In this document: positions 42,950 through 50,077 of the stretch, one piece after another | How the letters are laid out: every line of letters begins with the position of its first letter | Numbering within the stretch: the first letter of the stretch is position 1 | DNA from: CAVVXX01 sp963707975 | GTDB lineage: Bacteria; Pseudomonadota; Alphaproteobacteria; Micropepsales; Micropepsaceae | DNA: 64,000 nucleotides | NCBI GenBank assembly: GCA_963707975.1 | Contig: OY970177.1 | Coordinates: 1,240,001 to 1,304,000 of the forward strand | Direction: 5' to 3' | Translations under genes and position numbers: made by a program | Notes under the pieces: model-generated | The model's database searches: none | What the model was told of the DNA's origin: nothing | What the model saw: only the letters and a program-made list of their open reading frames with translations

Positions 42950-44233
42950 TCACGCTTTTGCAGATGTCCACCCGCGCAACACCTTCACCACAGCTTCTGT
43001 GAGCCGCGTCAGATCGGCCTCGCCAATAGTGAGCGCGGGCGTGAGATAAATGATGTTTCGAAAGGGCCGCACCCACACGCCCTCGGCCACCAGGCGGCGC
43101 TTAAGTTCGTTCAAATCGCCAATGCATTCCAGCTCCACCACGCCGATGGCGCCTTTGACGCGCACGTCCTTCACGCCCGGCAGGCCGAGACAGGGGCCGA
43201 GACCCAATGTGAGGCCCTTGGCGATAACGCCCACTTGCAGCACGCGCGTCTCGCGCTCGAACAGATCGAGCGAGGCGTTGGCCGCGGCGCAAGCCAGCGC
43301 ATTGCCCATATAGGTCGGCCCGTGCATGAGCGCGTGCTGCGAATCGTCGGACCAAAAGGCATCGAAAATCTTTTTGCTGGCGATGGTGGCGGCAAGCGGC
43401 AGCGTGCCGCCGGTCAGACCTTTGCCCAGGGTAATAATATCAGGCGCGACTTCAGCGGCCACAAGCGCGAACATCGGGCCGGTGCGGCAGAAACCAGTGA
43501 AGATTTCATCGAAGATCAGCGGCAGATCGTATTTGTCGGCTGCCGCACGCAGGCGGCGCAAAACGTCTGCCTCGTGGAAAATCATCCCGCCCGCGCCTTG
43601 CACCAGAGGCTCGACCAGAATTCCCGCAAGTTCACCCGAATGACTTTCCAGAAAATTTTCGAAGGCGGCCATTGCCAACTCGTCGTGCGGCAGGCCGATG
43701 ACGTGATGTTCAGGCAGCGCGCCTTTAAACAGCGCGTGCATGCCTTCTTCCGTATCGCACACCGCCATGGTGGCAAATGTGTCGCCGTGATAACCGCCCT
43801 TGAAAGCGAGAAATTTGGTGCGGCTTTTGATGCCCTGGTTGAGCCAATATTGCGTCGCCATCTTCATCGCGACTTCGACGGCCACCGAACCGGAGTCGCT
43901 GAAAAATACGCGTTCGAGATTTTCCGGCAACAAAGCGCATAAGCGTTGCGCCAGCGTCAGCGCCTGTTCATGCACCAGCCCGCCCAGCATGATGTGGGGC
44001 AGGGTTTCGAGCTGGCGCTGCACGCATGCACGAATGTGCGGATGGTTGTAGCCGTGGCAGGCCGTCCACCACGAGGCGATGCCATCCACCAGCTCGCGGC
44101 CGTCGCTCAAAATAATCCGCGTGCCTTCGGTGCGCGCGACGGCGAGCGGTAGCGCCGCCGTTTTCATCTGCGTGTAAGGCAGCCAGATGTGCTGAAAGCC
44201 GGTATCGAACCAATCGGGCGCGCGCGGATTCAT
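42950..44233 (-). CDS. bioA: Adenosylmethionine-8-amino-7-oxononanoate aminotransferase (BioA)
   Basis: PLP enzyme of 427 residues that converts KAPA to DAPA in biotin synthesis. Motifs: HIWLPYTQMKTA, LVDGIASWWTACHGYNHPHI, HIMLGGLVHEQALTLA, FSDSGSVAVEVAMKMATQYW, IFDEIFTGFCRTGPMFA (PLP Asp) and ITLGKGLTGGTLPLAAT with the PLP lysine. Located 9 bases after bioB on the minus strand, so bioB and bioA are cotranscribed. Cytosolic. Length matches the family. Confidence 0.96.
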   Translation of the reverse strand: MNPRAPDWFDTGFQHIWLPYTQMKTAALPLAVARTEGTRIILSDGRELVDGIASWWTACHGYNHPHIRACVQRQLETLPHIMLGGLVHEQALTLAQRLCALLPENLERVFFSDSGSVAVEVAMKMATQYWLNQGIKSRTKFLAFKGGYHGDTFATMAVCDTEEGMHALFKGALPEHHVIGLPHDELAMAAFENFLESHSGELAGILVEPLVQGAGGMIFHEADVLRRLRAAADKYDLPLIFDEIFTGFCRTGPMFALVAAEVAPDIITLGKGLTGGTLPLAATIASKKIFDAFWSDDSQHALMHGPTYMGNALACAAANASLDLFERETRVLQVGVIAKGLTLGLGPCLGLPGVKDVRVKGAIGVVELECIGDLNELKRRLVAEGVWVRPFRNIIYLTPALTIGEADLTRLTEAVVKVLRGWTSAKA

Positions 44234-44242
44234 GCGCGGACC

Positions 44243-45196
44243 TCAGATCGGCATGGGCACGAGGCCAAGCCGGTCGAGCAGCGCGCGGTCGCGATCGGCG
44301 TCCGGGTTGGGCGTGGTGAGAAGTTTCGGCCCATAGAAAATCGAATTGGCGCCGGCGAGAAAACACAAAGCTTGCGTTTCGTCGCTCATGTCCTCGCGGC
44401 CCGCGCTCAATCGCACCATGGATTTCGGCATGGCGATGCGCGCGACCGCTATCGTGCGCACGAAATCGAGCGCATCGAGCGGGGCCGTGCCCGCAAGCGG
44501 CGTGCCCGCTACCTGAACCAGCATGTTGATGGGAACGGACTCGGGATGCGCGGGCAATGTCGCCAGCGTGTGGATCATGCCGATGCGATCGTCCAGCGTT
44601 TCGCCCATGCCGACAATGCCGCCGCAACAGACATGAATGCCGGCATCGCGCACACGCGCCAGCGTGTCGAGGCGGTCCTGATAAACCCGCGTGGTGATGA
44701 TGTCGCCATAATATTCGGGCGAAGTATCGAGATTGTGGTTGTAGTAATCGAGCCCCGCGTTTTTCAACCGCGAGGCCTGCGTGGCCGTTAGCATGCCGAG
44801 CGTGGCGCAAGTCTCTAAGCCTAATGCACGAACGCCTTCCACCATTTCGCACACTTGATCCAAATCCTTGTCTTTCGGCTCGCGCCAGGCAGCGCCCATG
44901 CAGAAGCGGCTGGCGCCGGCTTCCTTCGCCGCGCGCGCTTCGCTCAGCACCTTTTCCACCGCCATGATTTTTTCCGCCTTGACGCCCGTGTGGTAGCGCG
45001 CGGCCTGCGGGCAATAGGCGCAATCTTCCGGGCAGCCGCCGGTCTTGATCGAAAGCAGCGTCGAAATCTGCACCTCGTTGGGCGCGAAATATTTGCGATG
45101 CAGGCTTGCCGCACGGAAGATGAGATCGGCGAAAGGCAGGGCAAACAGTGCTGCGATCTCTTCGCGGTTCCAATCGTGACGGATATCGGTCTGCAT
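44243..45196 (-). CDS. bioB: Biotin synthase BioB
   Basis: Radical-SAM enzyme of 317 residues inserting sulfur into dethiobiotin. The CxxxCxxC cluster site is in TGGCPEDCAYCPQAARYHTG; later motifs CATLGMLTATQASRLKNAGLDYYNHNLDTSPEYYGDI and CCGGIVGMGETLDDR complete the barrel. The second [2Fe-2S] cluster cysteines are present. Start ATG at 45196; the region further upstream, up to 45445, belongs to repeats and bioF antisense. It is the first gene of bioBA, divergent from bioFD across 106 bases that contain a palindromic repeat. Confidence 0.96.
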   Translation of the reverse strand: MQTDIRHDWNREEIAALFALPFADLIFRAASLHRKYFAPNEVQISTLLSIKTGGCPEDCAYCPQAARYHTGVKAEKIMAVEKVLSEARAAKEAGASRFCMGAAWREPKDKDLDQVCEMVEGVRALGLETCATLGMLTATQASRLKNAGLDYYNHNLDTSPEYYGDIITTRVYQDRLDTLARVRDAGIHVCCGGIVGMGETLDDRIGMIHTLATLPAHPESVPINMLVQVAGTPLAGTAPLDALDFVRTIAVARIAMPKSMVRLSAGREDMSDETQALCFLAGANSIFYGPKLLTTPNPDADRDRALLDRLGLVPMPI

Positions 45197-45220
45197 GCGG
45201 TTCCTTTTGATGCACCGCCC

Positions 45221-45284
45221 TTCGACGGGCTCAGGGCGAGGCAATGTATAAGGCCTCATGCTGAGCTTGTCGAAGCATGAGGCC
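45221..45284. repeat. Intergenic palindromic repeat, copy 2, between bioB and bioF
   Basis: Arms TTCGACGGGCTCAG (45221 to 45234) and CTGAGCTTGTCGAA (45261 to 45274) are complementary with two mismatches. A second, perfect inverted repeat GGCCTCATG (45252 to 45260) and CATGAGGCC (45276 to 45284) brackets the right arm. The element occupies much of the gap between the divergent bio genes. Same type of element as at 37635. Confidence 0.75.
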
Positions 45285-45302
45285 CTAGAGGTATAGTGCG
45301 CC

Positions 45303-46463
45303 ATGCACTCGCTCGACCAATTTGCCTGCGCCAAGCTCGCCGAGCTGGAGGCCCGCCATTTGCGCCGCCGCCTTGCCGAAACCGCGCGGGCGGATGGCAT
45401 CTGGGTCACGCGCGCCGGAAAGCGGCTGCTCTCGTTCTCCTGCAACGATTATCTCAATCTCACGCAGCATCCGCAGGTGAAGGCGGCGGCGATTGCGGCC
45501 ATCGAGAAATACGGCACGGGCGCCGGCGCCTCGCGTCTCGTCACCGGCAATCATCCGCTTTACGCCGAACTGGAAGCCAAGCTCGCGCGCTGGAAAGAAA
45601 CGGAAACGGCATGCGTGTTCGGCTCTGGTTATCTCGCCAATCTGGGGATCATCCCCGCGACTGTTGGCAAAGAAGATCTGATTGTCGTCGATGAGCTCAG
45701 CCATGCCTGTATCTGGGCCGGCGCAAGGCTGGCCGGCGGCACGGTTGCGATTTACGACCATAACGACATCGGCCACGCGGAAGAATTGCTCACCGCGCAC
45801 CGGCCCAAACACCGACGCGCGCTCATCGCCACCGATGGTGTGTTCTCGATGGATGGCGATCTCGCGCCGCTCAGCGAATTGGCGGCGCTGGCCGAACGCT
45901 TCGACGCCTGGTTGATGTCGGACGATGCGCATGGGCTGGGCGTGGTGGGCAGCGGCCGCGGTTCGGCGTTCGCGGGCAGGCGCAAGGCGGATGTGCCATT
46001 GCAAATGGGCACGCTGTCGAAAGCATTGGGCTCTTATGGCGGTTACCTCTGCGCAAGCACGCCCGTAATCGATCTCATCAAGACGCGCGCGCGCACTCTT
46101 ATATATTCCACCGGCCTGCCGCCCGCGTCGGTGGCGGCGGCGATTGCAGCACTCGGCATCATCGAGCGCGAACCTGGCCTCGCCGTGATGCCGCTGGCCA
46201 AGGCGAAATCATTCTCGCGCCTGGCCTCGCTGCCGGAAGCGCAAAGCGCCATCGTGCCTGTGGTGATCGGCGAGGAGAAAGCGGCGCTCGATGCCCAGGC
46301 GCTGCTGGAAAACGAAGGCTTCTTGGCAATCGCCATCCGCCCGCCGACCGTGCCCGCCGGCACCGCGCGGCTGCGTTTCGCTTTCACCGCGGCGCATCCC
46401 GAAAAAGAAATCGAGCGGCTAGCCGATGTGGTGCGCGCGCGCATTCTCAAGTGCCGCGCATGA
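45303..46463 (+). CDS. bioF: 8-amino-7-oxononanoate synthase (BioF)
   Basis: PLP enzyme of 386 residues joining pimeloyl thioester and alanine to give KAPA, the step before BioA. Motifs: FSCNDYLNLTQHPQVKAAAI, YGTGAGASRLVTGNHPLYAELEAKLARW, TDGVFSMDGDLAPL, MSDDAHGLGVVGSGRG, and the PLP lysine in GTLSKALGSYGGY. The C-terminal IAIRPPTVPAGTARLRFAFTAAH is standard. Overlaps bioD by 4 bases. No bioC or bioH is seen here. Confidence 0.96.
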   Translation: MHSLDQFACAKLAELEARHLRRRLAETARADGIWVTRAGKRLLSFSCNDYLNLTQHPQVKAAAIAAIEKYGTGAGASRLVTGNHPLYAELEAKLARWKETETACVFGSGYLANLGIIPATVGKEDLIVVDELSHACIWAGARLAGGTVAIYDHNDIGHAEELLTAHRPKHRRALIATDGVFSMDGDLAPLSELAALAERFDAWLMSDDAHGLGVVGSGRGSAFAGRRKADVPLQMGTLSKALGSYGGYLCASTPVIDLIKTRARTLIYSTGLPPASVAAAIAALGIIEREPGLAVMPLAKAKSFSRLASLPEAQSAIVPVVIGEEKAALDAQALLENEGFLAIAIRPPTVPAGTARLRFAFTAAHPEKEIERLADVVRARILKCRA

Positions 46464-47134
46464 GCGCCTTTTTCATCACCGCCACCGGCACCGATATCGG
46501 CAAGACCTTCGTCACCGCGGGCCTGATCCGCTTGTTGCGCGAACAGGGCAAAGCGGTTCATGCGCTCAAGCCTGTCGTCAGCGGCTTTGACGGCGAAAAG
46601 GCGGCCGAAAGCGATCCTGGCCAATTGCTAGCGGCGCTGGAACGCCCCATAAATAAGGACGAGATAGCGCGCATTGCGCCCTGGCGCTTTGCGGCCGCGC
46701 TCTCGCCGGATATGGCGGCTGCACGCGAAGGAAAAGAGCTGGATTTCGAAGCGCTGGCGAAGTTCTGCCGCGATGCAATTGCAGCCAATAAGAGCACCTT
46801 ATTCATAGAGGGCATGGGCGGCGTCATGGCGCCGCTCGACGCGCGCCACACCTTGCTCGACCTGATGGCCGCGTTGAAATTGCCTGTTATCCTCGTCACC
46901 GGCAGCTATCTCGGCACGCTCAGCCACACGCTGACGGCGCTGGAGGTCTTGCGCGCGCGCGATATCCAGGTGGCAACGCTTGTCATCAACGAAAGCGCGG
47001 CCAGCGCCGTTTCGCTCGCCGACACGGCGGCCAGCATCAAGCGCTTAGCGCCCGGCATCAAGACCATCCTGTTGCCGCGGCACGCGGATACGGCCGCGTT
47101 CGCGCGCGCGGTGGCGGCGCTCGGCCCGCATTGA
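46460..47134 (+). CDS. bioD: Dethiobiotin synthetase (BioD)
   Basis: ATP-dependent enzyme of 224 residues closing the ureido ring of dethiobiotin. The P-loop is FFITATGTDIGKTFVTAGLI; KPVVSG and EGMGGVMAPLDARHTLLDLM provide Mg/substrate sites; and VILVTGSYLGTLSHTLTALEVL is the family C-terminal region. ATG at 46460 overlaps the bioF stop by 4 bases, so the two are cotranscribed. It is the gene just upstream of tRNA-Leu. Confidence 0.95.
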   Translation: MSAFFITATGTDIGKTFVTAGLIRLLREQGKAVHALKPVVSGFDGEKAAESDPGQLLAALERPINKDEIARIAPWRFAAALSPDMAAAREGKELDFEALAKFCRDAIAANKSTLFIEGMGGVMAPLDARHTLLDLMAALKLPVILVTGSYLGTLSHTLTALEVLRARDIQVATLVINESAASAVSLADTAASIKRLAPGIKTILLPRHADTAAFARAVAALGPH

Positions 47135-47180
47135 CCGCGAGACCGCGCTGGCTATGATCCCGGCCGCCATTCAATTCCCA

Positions 47181-47266
47181 GCCCCTATGGCGGAATGGTA
47201 GACGCGGCAGACTCAAAATCTGTTGGTGGCAACATCGTGCTGGTTCAAGTCCGGCTAGGGGCACCA
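47181..47266 (+). tRNA. tRNA-Leu, anticodon CAA
   Basis: Cloverleaf fits: acceptor stem GCCCCTA with TAGGGGC, D-loop region, anticodon stem GCAGA/TCTGT around loop CTCAAAA giving anticodon CAA (reads UUG), a long variable arm (TGGTGGCAACATCG region), and T-arm GGTTCAAGTCC. An encoded CCA follows the A discriminator. Class II length, as expected for leucine. Confidence 0.93.
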
Positions 47267-47321
47267 GCCTTCGCTCACTGACGCGAGCTTCGGCCGGGCA
47301 AGCCATTAGAGAGGATAAAAA

Positions 47322-47846
47322 ATGCAACCTATCATGTACCGTGCCAGCGTTCCGCCCTTCCTGCTGATGCTGGGCAATCTGTCTACCATCCTGAAAAAGG
47401 CCGAAGCGCACGCGAAGGCGCGCAATATCGACCCCCACGTGCTGGCGAGCGCGCGGCTTTATCCCGACATGTTCCCGCTGCCGCGCCAGGTGCAGATCGC
47501 CTGCGACATGGCCAAGCGCGGAGTGGCGAGGCTGGCCCAGGCCGAAGTGCCAGTGCACGAGGACAAAGAAACCACTTTCGACGAGCTGCAGGCGCGCATC
47601 GCCAGCACGGTCGCCTTCATCAAGAGCGTCAAACCCGAAGCCTTCTCCGGCGCGGAAGCGCGCAATGTGACTATCGAGGTGGGGCGCGAGCGCGAGAAAC
47701 GCGAGCTCAACGGCATGACCTATCTGTTTGATTACGCGTATGCGCATTTCTATTTTCATGTGACGATGACCTACGCGATCCTGCGCGAGAACGGCATTGA
47801 GCTCGGCAAGAACGATTTCGTCATGGCGCCGAAGGCAGGCACCTAA
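47322..47846 (+). CDS. DUF1993 domain protein
   Basis: Protein of 174 residues matching DUF1993: PIMYRASVPPFLLMLGNLSTILKKAEAHAKARNIDP, then ARLYPDMFPLPRQVQIACDMAKRGVARLAQAEVP, then FDELQARIASTVAFIKSVK, and TYLFDYAYAHFYFHVTMTYAILRENGIELGKNDFV. The Y-x-A-S-x-P-F start and the HFYFHVTMTYAILR segment are family signatures. These helical proteins have a DinB-like four-helix fold; function unknown. ATG follows GAGAGGAT. Confidence 0.9.
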   Translation: MQPIMYRASVPPFLLMLGNLSTILKKAEAHAKARNIDPHVLASARLYPDMFPLPRQVQIACDMAKRGVARLAQAEVPVHEDKETTFDELQARIASTVAFIKSVKPEAFSGAEARNVTIEVGREREKRELNGMTYLFDYAYAHFYFHVTMTYAILRENGIELGKNDFVMAPKAGT

Positions 47847-48047
47847 CCCTTAACCAAGCTTCGCCCTTGACAGCGGCGGGCCGCATCCCGCAAAGTTTCG
47901 GCTGCAGTTTTCATGGGTGCCTCGTGCAAAAGCGATTTAGCAGCTTCAGCCATGCGCTCCACGGCATTTACCGGGCCGGCGGCGGGTTGGATTCTGCTTT
48001 CGCGACACGAATGACATAACACCCAAGCGAAACCAGGCATTCCAACA

Positions 48048-48079
48048 GGCCGCGAGCCCAACGGGTTCGCGGCCTTTTT
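48048..48079 (+). terminator. Rho-independent terminator upstream of the chorismate mutase gene
   Basis: GGCCGCGA (48048 to 48055) pairs perfectly with TCGCGGCC (48067 to 48074), followed by TTTTTG. It lies about 28 bases before the chorismate mutase start, 200 bases downstream of the DUF1993 gene. It may end the DUF1993 transcript or act as an attenuator in the leader of the aromatic genes. A candidate -35 TTGACA at 47867 with CAAAGT 18 bases on would give a leader or small RNA ending here, but the -10 is weak. Confidence 0.7.
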
Positions 48080-48107
48080 GTTTTGTTTTACGCGGCGGAG
48101 AAGGACA

Positions 48108-48401
48108 ATGAGCAACAACGGCAACGGGCATGAAAGCATTCAGGCGCTGAGGAAGCGTATCGACAGGGTGGACGACGAACTGCTTCGCCTGCTGTTTTTT
48201 CGCGCCGGTCTTGCCACCAGGGTCGGCCATTTGAAGCGCAGCAAAGGCATGGCCGACTATTCGCCCGCGCGCGAGCGCGAAATCCTGGATCGCGTGGCCC
48301 GGATGAATGGCGGGCCGCTGCACGCCGCCGCCGTGAAGCGCATCTTCCGCCAGATCGTGCGGGAATCGCGTTCGGCAGCCCAACGCGAGGTGGCGAAATG
48401 A
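48108..48401 (+). CDS. Chorismate mutase, AroQ type II domain
   Basis: Protein of 97 residues, the three-helix AroQ chorismate mutase: LRKRIDRVDDELLRLLFFRAGLATRVGHLKR, then YSPAREREILDRVARMNGGPLHAAAVKRIFRQIVRESRS. The RKxIDxxDxELLxLL and K-R-x3-G patterns with the catalytic Arg and Lys are typical. It converts chorismate to prephenate. ATGA overlap couples it to the prephenate dehydratase gene, so together they do the job of the fused P-protein. The start at 48108 follows GGAGAAGG. Only 28 bases separate it from an upstream terminator hairpin. Confidence 0.9.
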   Translation: MSNNGNGHESIQALRKRIDRVDDELLRLLFFRAGLATRVGHLKRSKGMADYSPAREREILDRVARMNGGPLHAAAVKRIFRQIVRESRSAAQREVAK

Positions 48402-48997
48402 GCGCGCGCGTTAAAGTGGCCTTTCAGGGCGAGTACGGCGCGTTCAGCGAGGAAGCGGCGCTGCGTCTCTTGGGTGCGGGCACGCGTCTGGAGGCGCGGC
48501 CGACGTTTGAATCCTTGTTCGAGGCGATTGGCGAAGGCGCCGCAGAAGGTCTCATCGTGCCTGTCGAGAACACGCTGGCCGGGCCGATCGAGCGAGCACA
48601 GGACCTTTATGCCAAAAGCGGGCTGGTAACGGTTGCCGAAATCGAATATCGCATCGTGCAGTGTCTGATTGGGCTCTCCGATGCCAGCCTTGCGAATGTG
48701 CGGTACGTGCAGTCGCATCCGGCGGCGCTGGCGCAATGTGAAAGATTTTTCAGGCTGAACTCCCGGATAAAAGCTGTCGCAGGCGAAGATACCGCGGGAA
48801 GCGTTCGCGCCATCCTGCAGCGCGGCGACCGGCGCTGGGCGGCCTTGGGAAGCAAACGCGCGGCATGGATCTATGGCGGCAAAATTTTGCGCGAGCATGT
48901 CGAGGATGCGCGCGAGAATTACACGCGCTTTCTTTTGCTGGCGCGCAGTGCCGATGTTTTTCCGGCGTTTGCGATGGCGAGCAGCGCTTCGGCATGA
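48398..48997 (+). CDS. Prephenate dehydratase, catalytic domain only (no ACT domain)
   Basis: Protein of 199 residues corresponding to the prephenate dehydratase catalytic domain: VAFQGEYGAFSEEAALRLLG, FESLFEAIGEGAAEGLIVPVENTLAGPIERAQDLY, VQSHPAALAQCERFF, and GKILREHVEDARENYTRFLLL, where ENYTRFLLL is the catalytic TRF motif. In most bacteria an ACT regulatory domain follows this motif and gives phenylalanine feedback control; here the protein ends about 20 residues later. The last 79 bases overlap the convergent DUF4326 gene. Makes phenylpyruvate for phenylalanine synthesis, most likely without allosteric inhibition. Confidence 0.88.
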   Translation: MSARVKVAFQGEYGAFSEEAALRLLGAGTRLEARPTFESLFEAIGEGAAEGLIVPVENTLAGPIERAQDLYAKSGLVTVAEIEYRIVQCLIGLSDASLANVRYVQSHPAALAQCERFFRLNSRIKAVAGEDTAGSVRAILQRGDRRWAALGSKRAAWIYGGKILREHVEDARENYTRFLLLARSADVFPAFAMASSASA

Positions 48998-49269
48998 CAG
49001 GCAAGGCCCTGCTTGCACCAGCACGCAAGGTTTTTGCCGGCCAGTTCATCGCGCGCTTCTTTCCGCAGCCTGGGGCGCGCGCGCATAAAGGCGCGATAGC
49101 GCGCTATGATCTTGGCGCGCTCGTTTTCCTTTTTCAGCGGGAAGGGGCAACCCCATTTGCTCGGCCGCGAGACGACGATGGCGGGAAGCCCGTTCATCTT
49201 GCGGCTAATTTTTTGCAGATCGAAGCCCTTGCGCCGGCTTAATTGCAAACGCAGTGGTTTGGCTGCCAT
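48919..49269 (-). CDS. DUF4326 family protein
   Basis: Protein of 116 residues matching DUF4326: LQKISRKMNGLPAIVVSRPSKWGCPFPL, and ARDELAGKNLACWCKQGLACHAEALL, in which the W-G-C-PF and L-A-C-W-C...CHA(D/E)xLL signature residues are the family hallmark. Cysteines and a histidine could bind zinc. Function unknown; homologs are common in phages and plasmids as well as chromosomes. The start at 49269 has an ideal AGGAGG ribosome binding site; the reading frame extends upstream to 49347 without one. The C-terminal 26 codons overlap the prephenate dehydratase gene on the other strand. Confidence 0.85.
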   Translation of the reverse strand: MAAKPLRLQLSRRKGFDLQKISRKMNGLPAIVVSRPSKWGCPFPLKKENERAKIIARYRAFMRARPRLRKEARDELAGKNLACWCKQGLACHAEALLAIANAGKTSALRASKRKRV

Positions 49270-49355
49270 TTGGGCCTCCTCGCCACTAAAATACCATTTC
49301 TGGAGATAGGTGAGGTGGGGATGGAACGCCACGCTGTCAAGGGGCAAGGCGATAA

Positions 49356-49991
49356 TTATTTGCCGCGAATGTCTTTCGCCGCGCGCTTGAGGATTTCGGC
49401 CACGCGGGCGAGCTCGTCACCCGAGGCGCCGCGTTTCTCGCGCACCGCGTCTTTCAGATCGCGGCGCGCTTCATAGACCGCGCTGCCGGAATGGCGCGAG
49501 TTTTTCGCCTCGTCGTAATCGAACCAGCGCCGCACATGGGCCATTTTCTCGCCCATGCGTTCGAGCTGGCCCAGCACCGCGTCGGCCTCCGCGCGGTTTT
49601 TGGCGAGATATTCGCGCCCCGCTTCGGTGACGGTGTAGAGTTTCTTGGCGCCTTCGGCCTCGACGGCGGCGTAACCCACTTCTTCCAGATAGGTGAGGGT
49701 GGGGTAAACGACGCCAGGCGACGGCGCATAGAAGCCGCGCGTGCGCTCCTCGATTTCCTTGATGATGTCGTAGCCGTGGCGCGGCTTTTCGGCGAGCAGC
49801 GACAGCACGATGAGGCGGATGTCGCCCGAAGCCAGCGCGCGGCCGGCGCGGAACATGTCGCCCCAGCCGGGATCGCCTTCGAAGGAAGCGCCGCCCGGGC
49901 CAAAGCTCGCCCGCCAGTCATGGCGCCCGCGGCTTCTGCCTCTGCCCACGCAATGAATAGAATCGTCCGAGAAATAAATGCGCCCTCTCAA
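49356..49991 (-). CDS. PadR-family transcriptional regulator
   Basis: Protein of 211 residues. After a Gly/Arg-rich tail (HCVGRGRSRGRHDW), the winged helix is RAGRALASGDIRLIVLSLLAEKPRHGYDIIKEIEERTRGFYAPSPGVVYPTLTYLEEVGYAAVEAEG, a perfect PadR domain, followed by a coiled C-terminal dimerisation region (REYLAKNRAEADAVLGQLERMGEKMAHVRRWFD). The start is TTG at 49991, preceded by AAGGAG at an 8-base spacing; no ATG fits before the conserved helix. It likely autoregulates through the AT-rich palindromes at 50010 to 50050. Its effector is unknown; such genes sit beside transporters or permeases, but here by ahcY. Confidence 0.88.
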   Translation of the reverse strand: MRGRIYFSDDSIHCVGRGRSRGRHDWRASFGPGGASFEGDPGWGDMFRAGRALASGDIRLIVLSLLAEKPRHGYDIIKEIEERTRGFYAPSPGVVYPTLTYLEEVGYAAVEAEGAKKLYTVTEAGREYLAKNRAEADAVLGQLERMGEKMAHVRRWFDYDEAKNSRHSGSAVYEARRDLKDAVREKRGASGDELARVAEILKRAAKDIRGK

Positions 49992-50009
49992 TGGGTTAGC
50001 TCCTTAGGT

Positions 50010-50050
50010 TTATATCATTAGATACACATATCAGATATATCGTAAGATAG
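50010..50050. promoter_or_regulatory. Candidate PadR operator/promoter
   Basis: Within GC-rich DNA this short AT-rich block contains TATC-ATTA-GATA (50013 to 50024) and the palindrome GATATATC (50034 to 50041), the type of inverted repeat PadR proteins bind. It lies just upstream of the PadR gene's TTG and before the end of ahcY. Autoregulation is inferred. Confidence 0.5.
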
Positions 50051-50077
50051 TCAAGTGTCGGGAATGCAAGGTGACAT

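Noticed and set aside
45197..45302. BioR-type operator between the bio genes
   Set aside because: No TTATNNATAA-like palindrome found; the gap is mostly taken by a repeat element.
47913..48014. Possible leader peptide (MGASCKSDLAASAMRSTAFTG..., 33 codons) for attenuation of the aromatic genes
   Set aside because: Only one Phe codon and no run of Phe or Tyr codons, so a classic ribosome-mediated attenuator is not supported.
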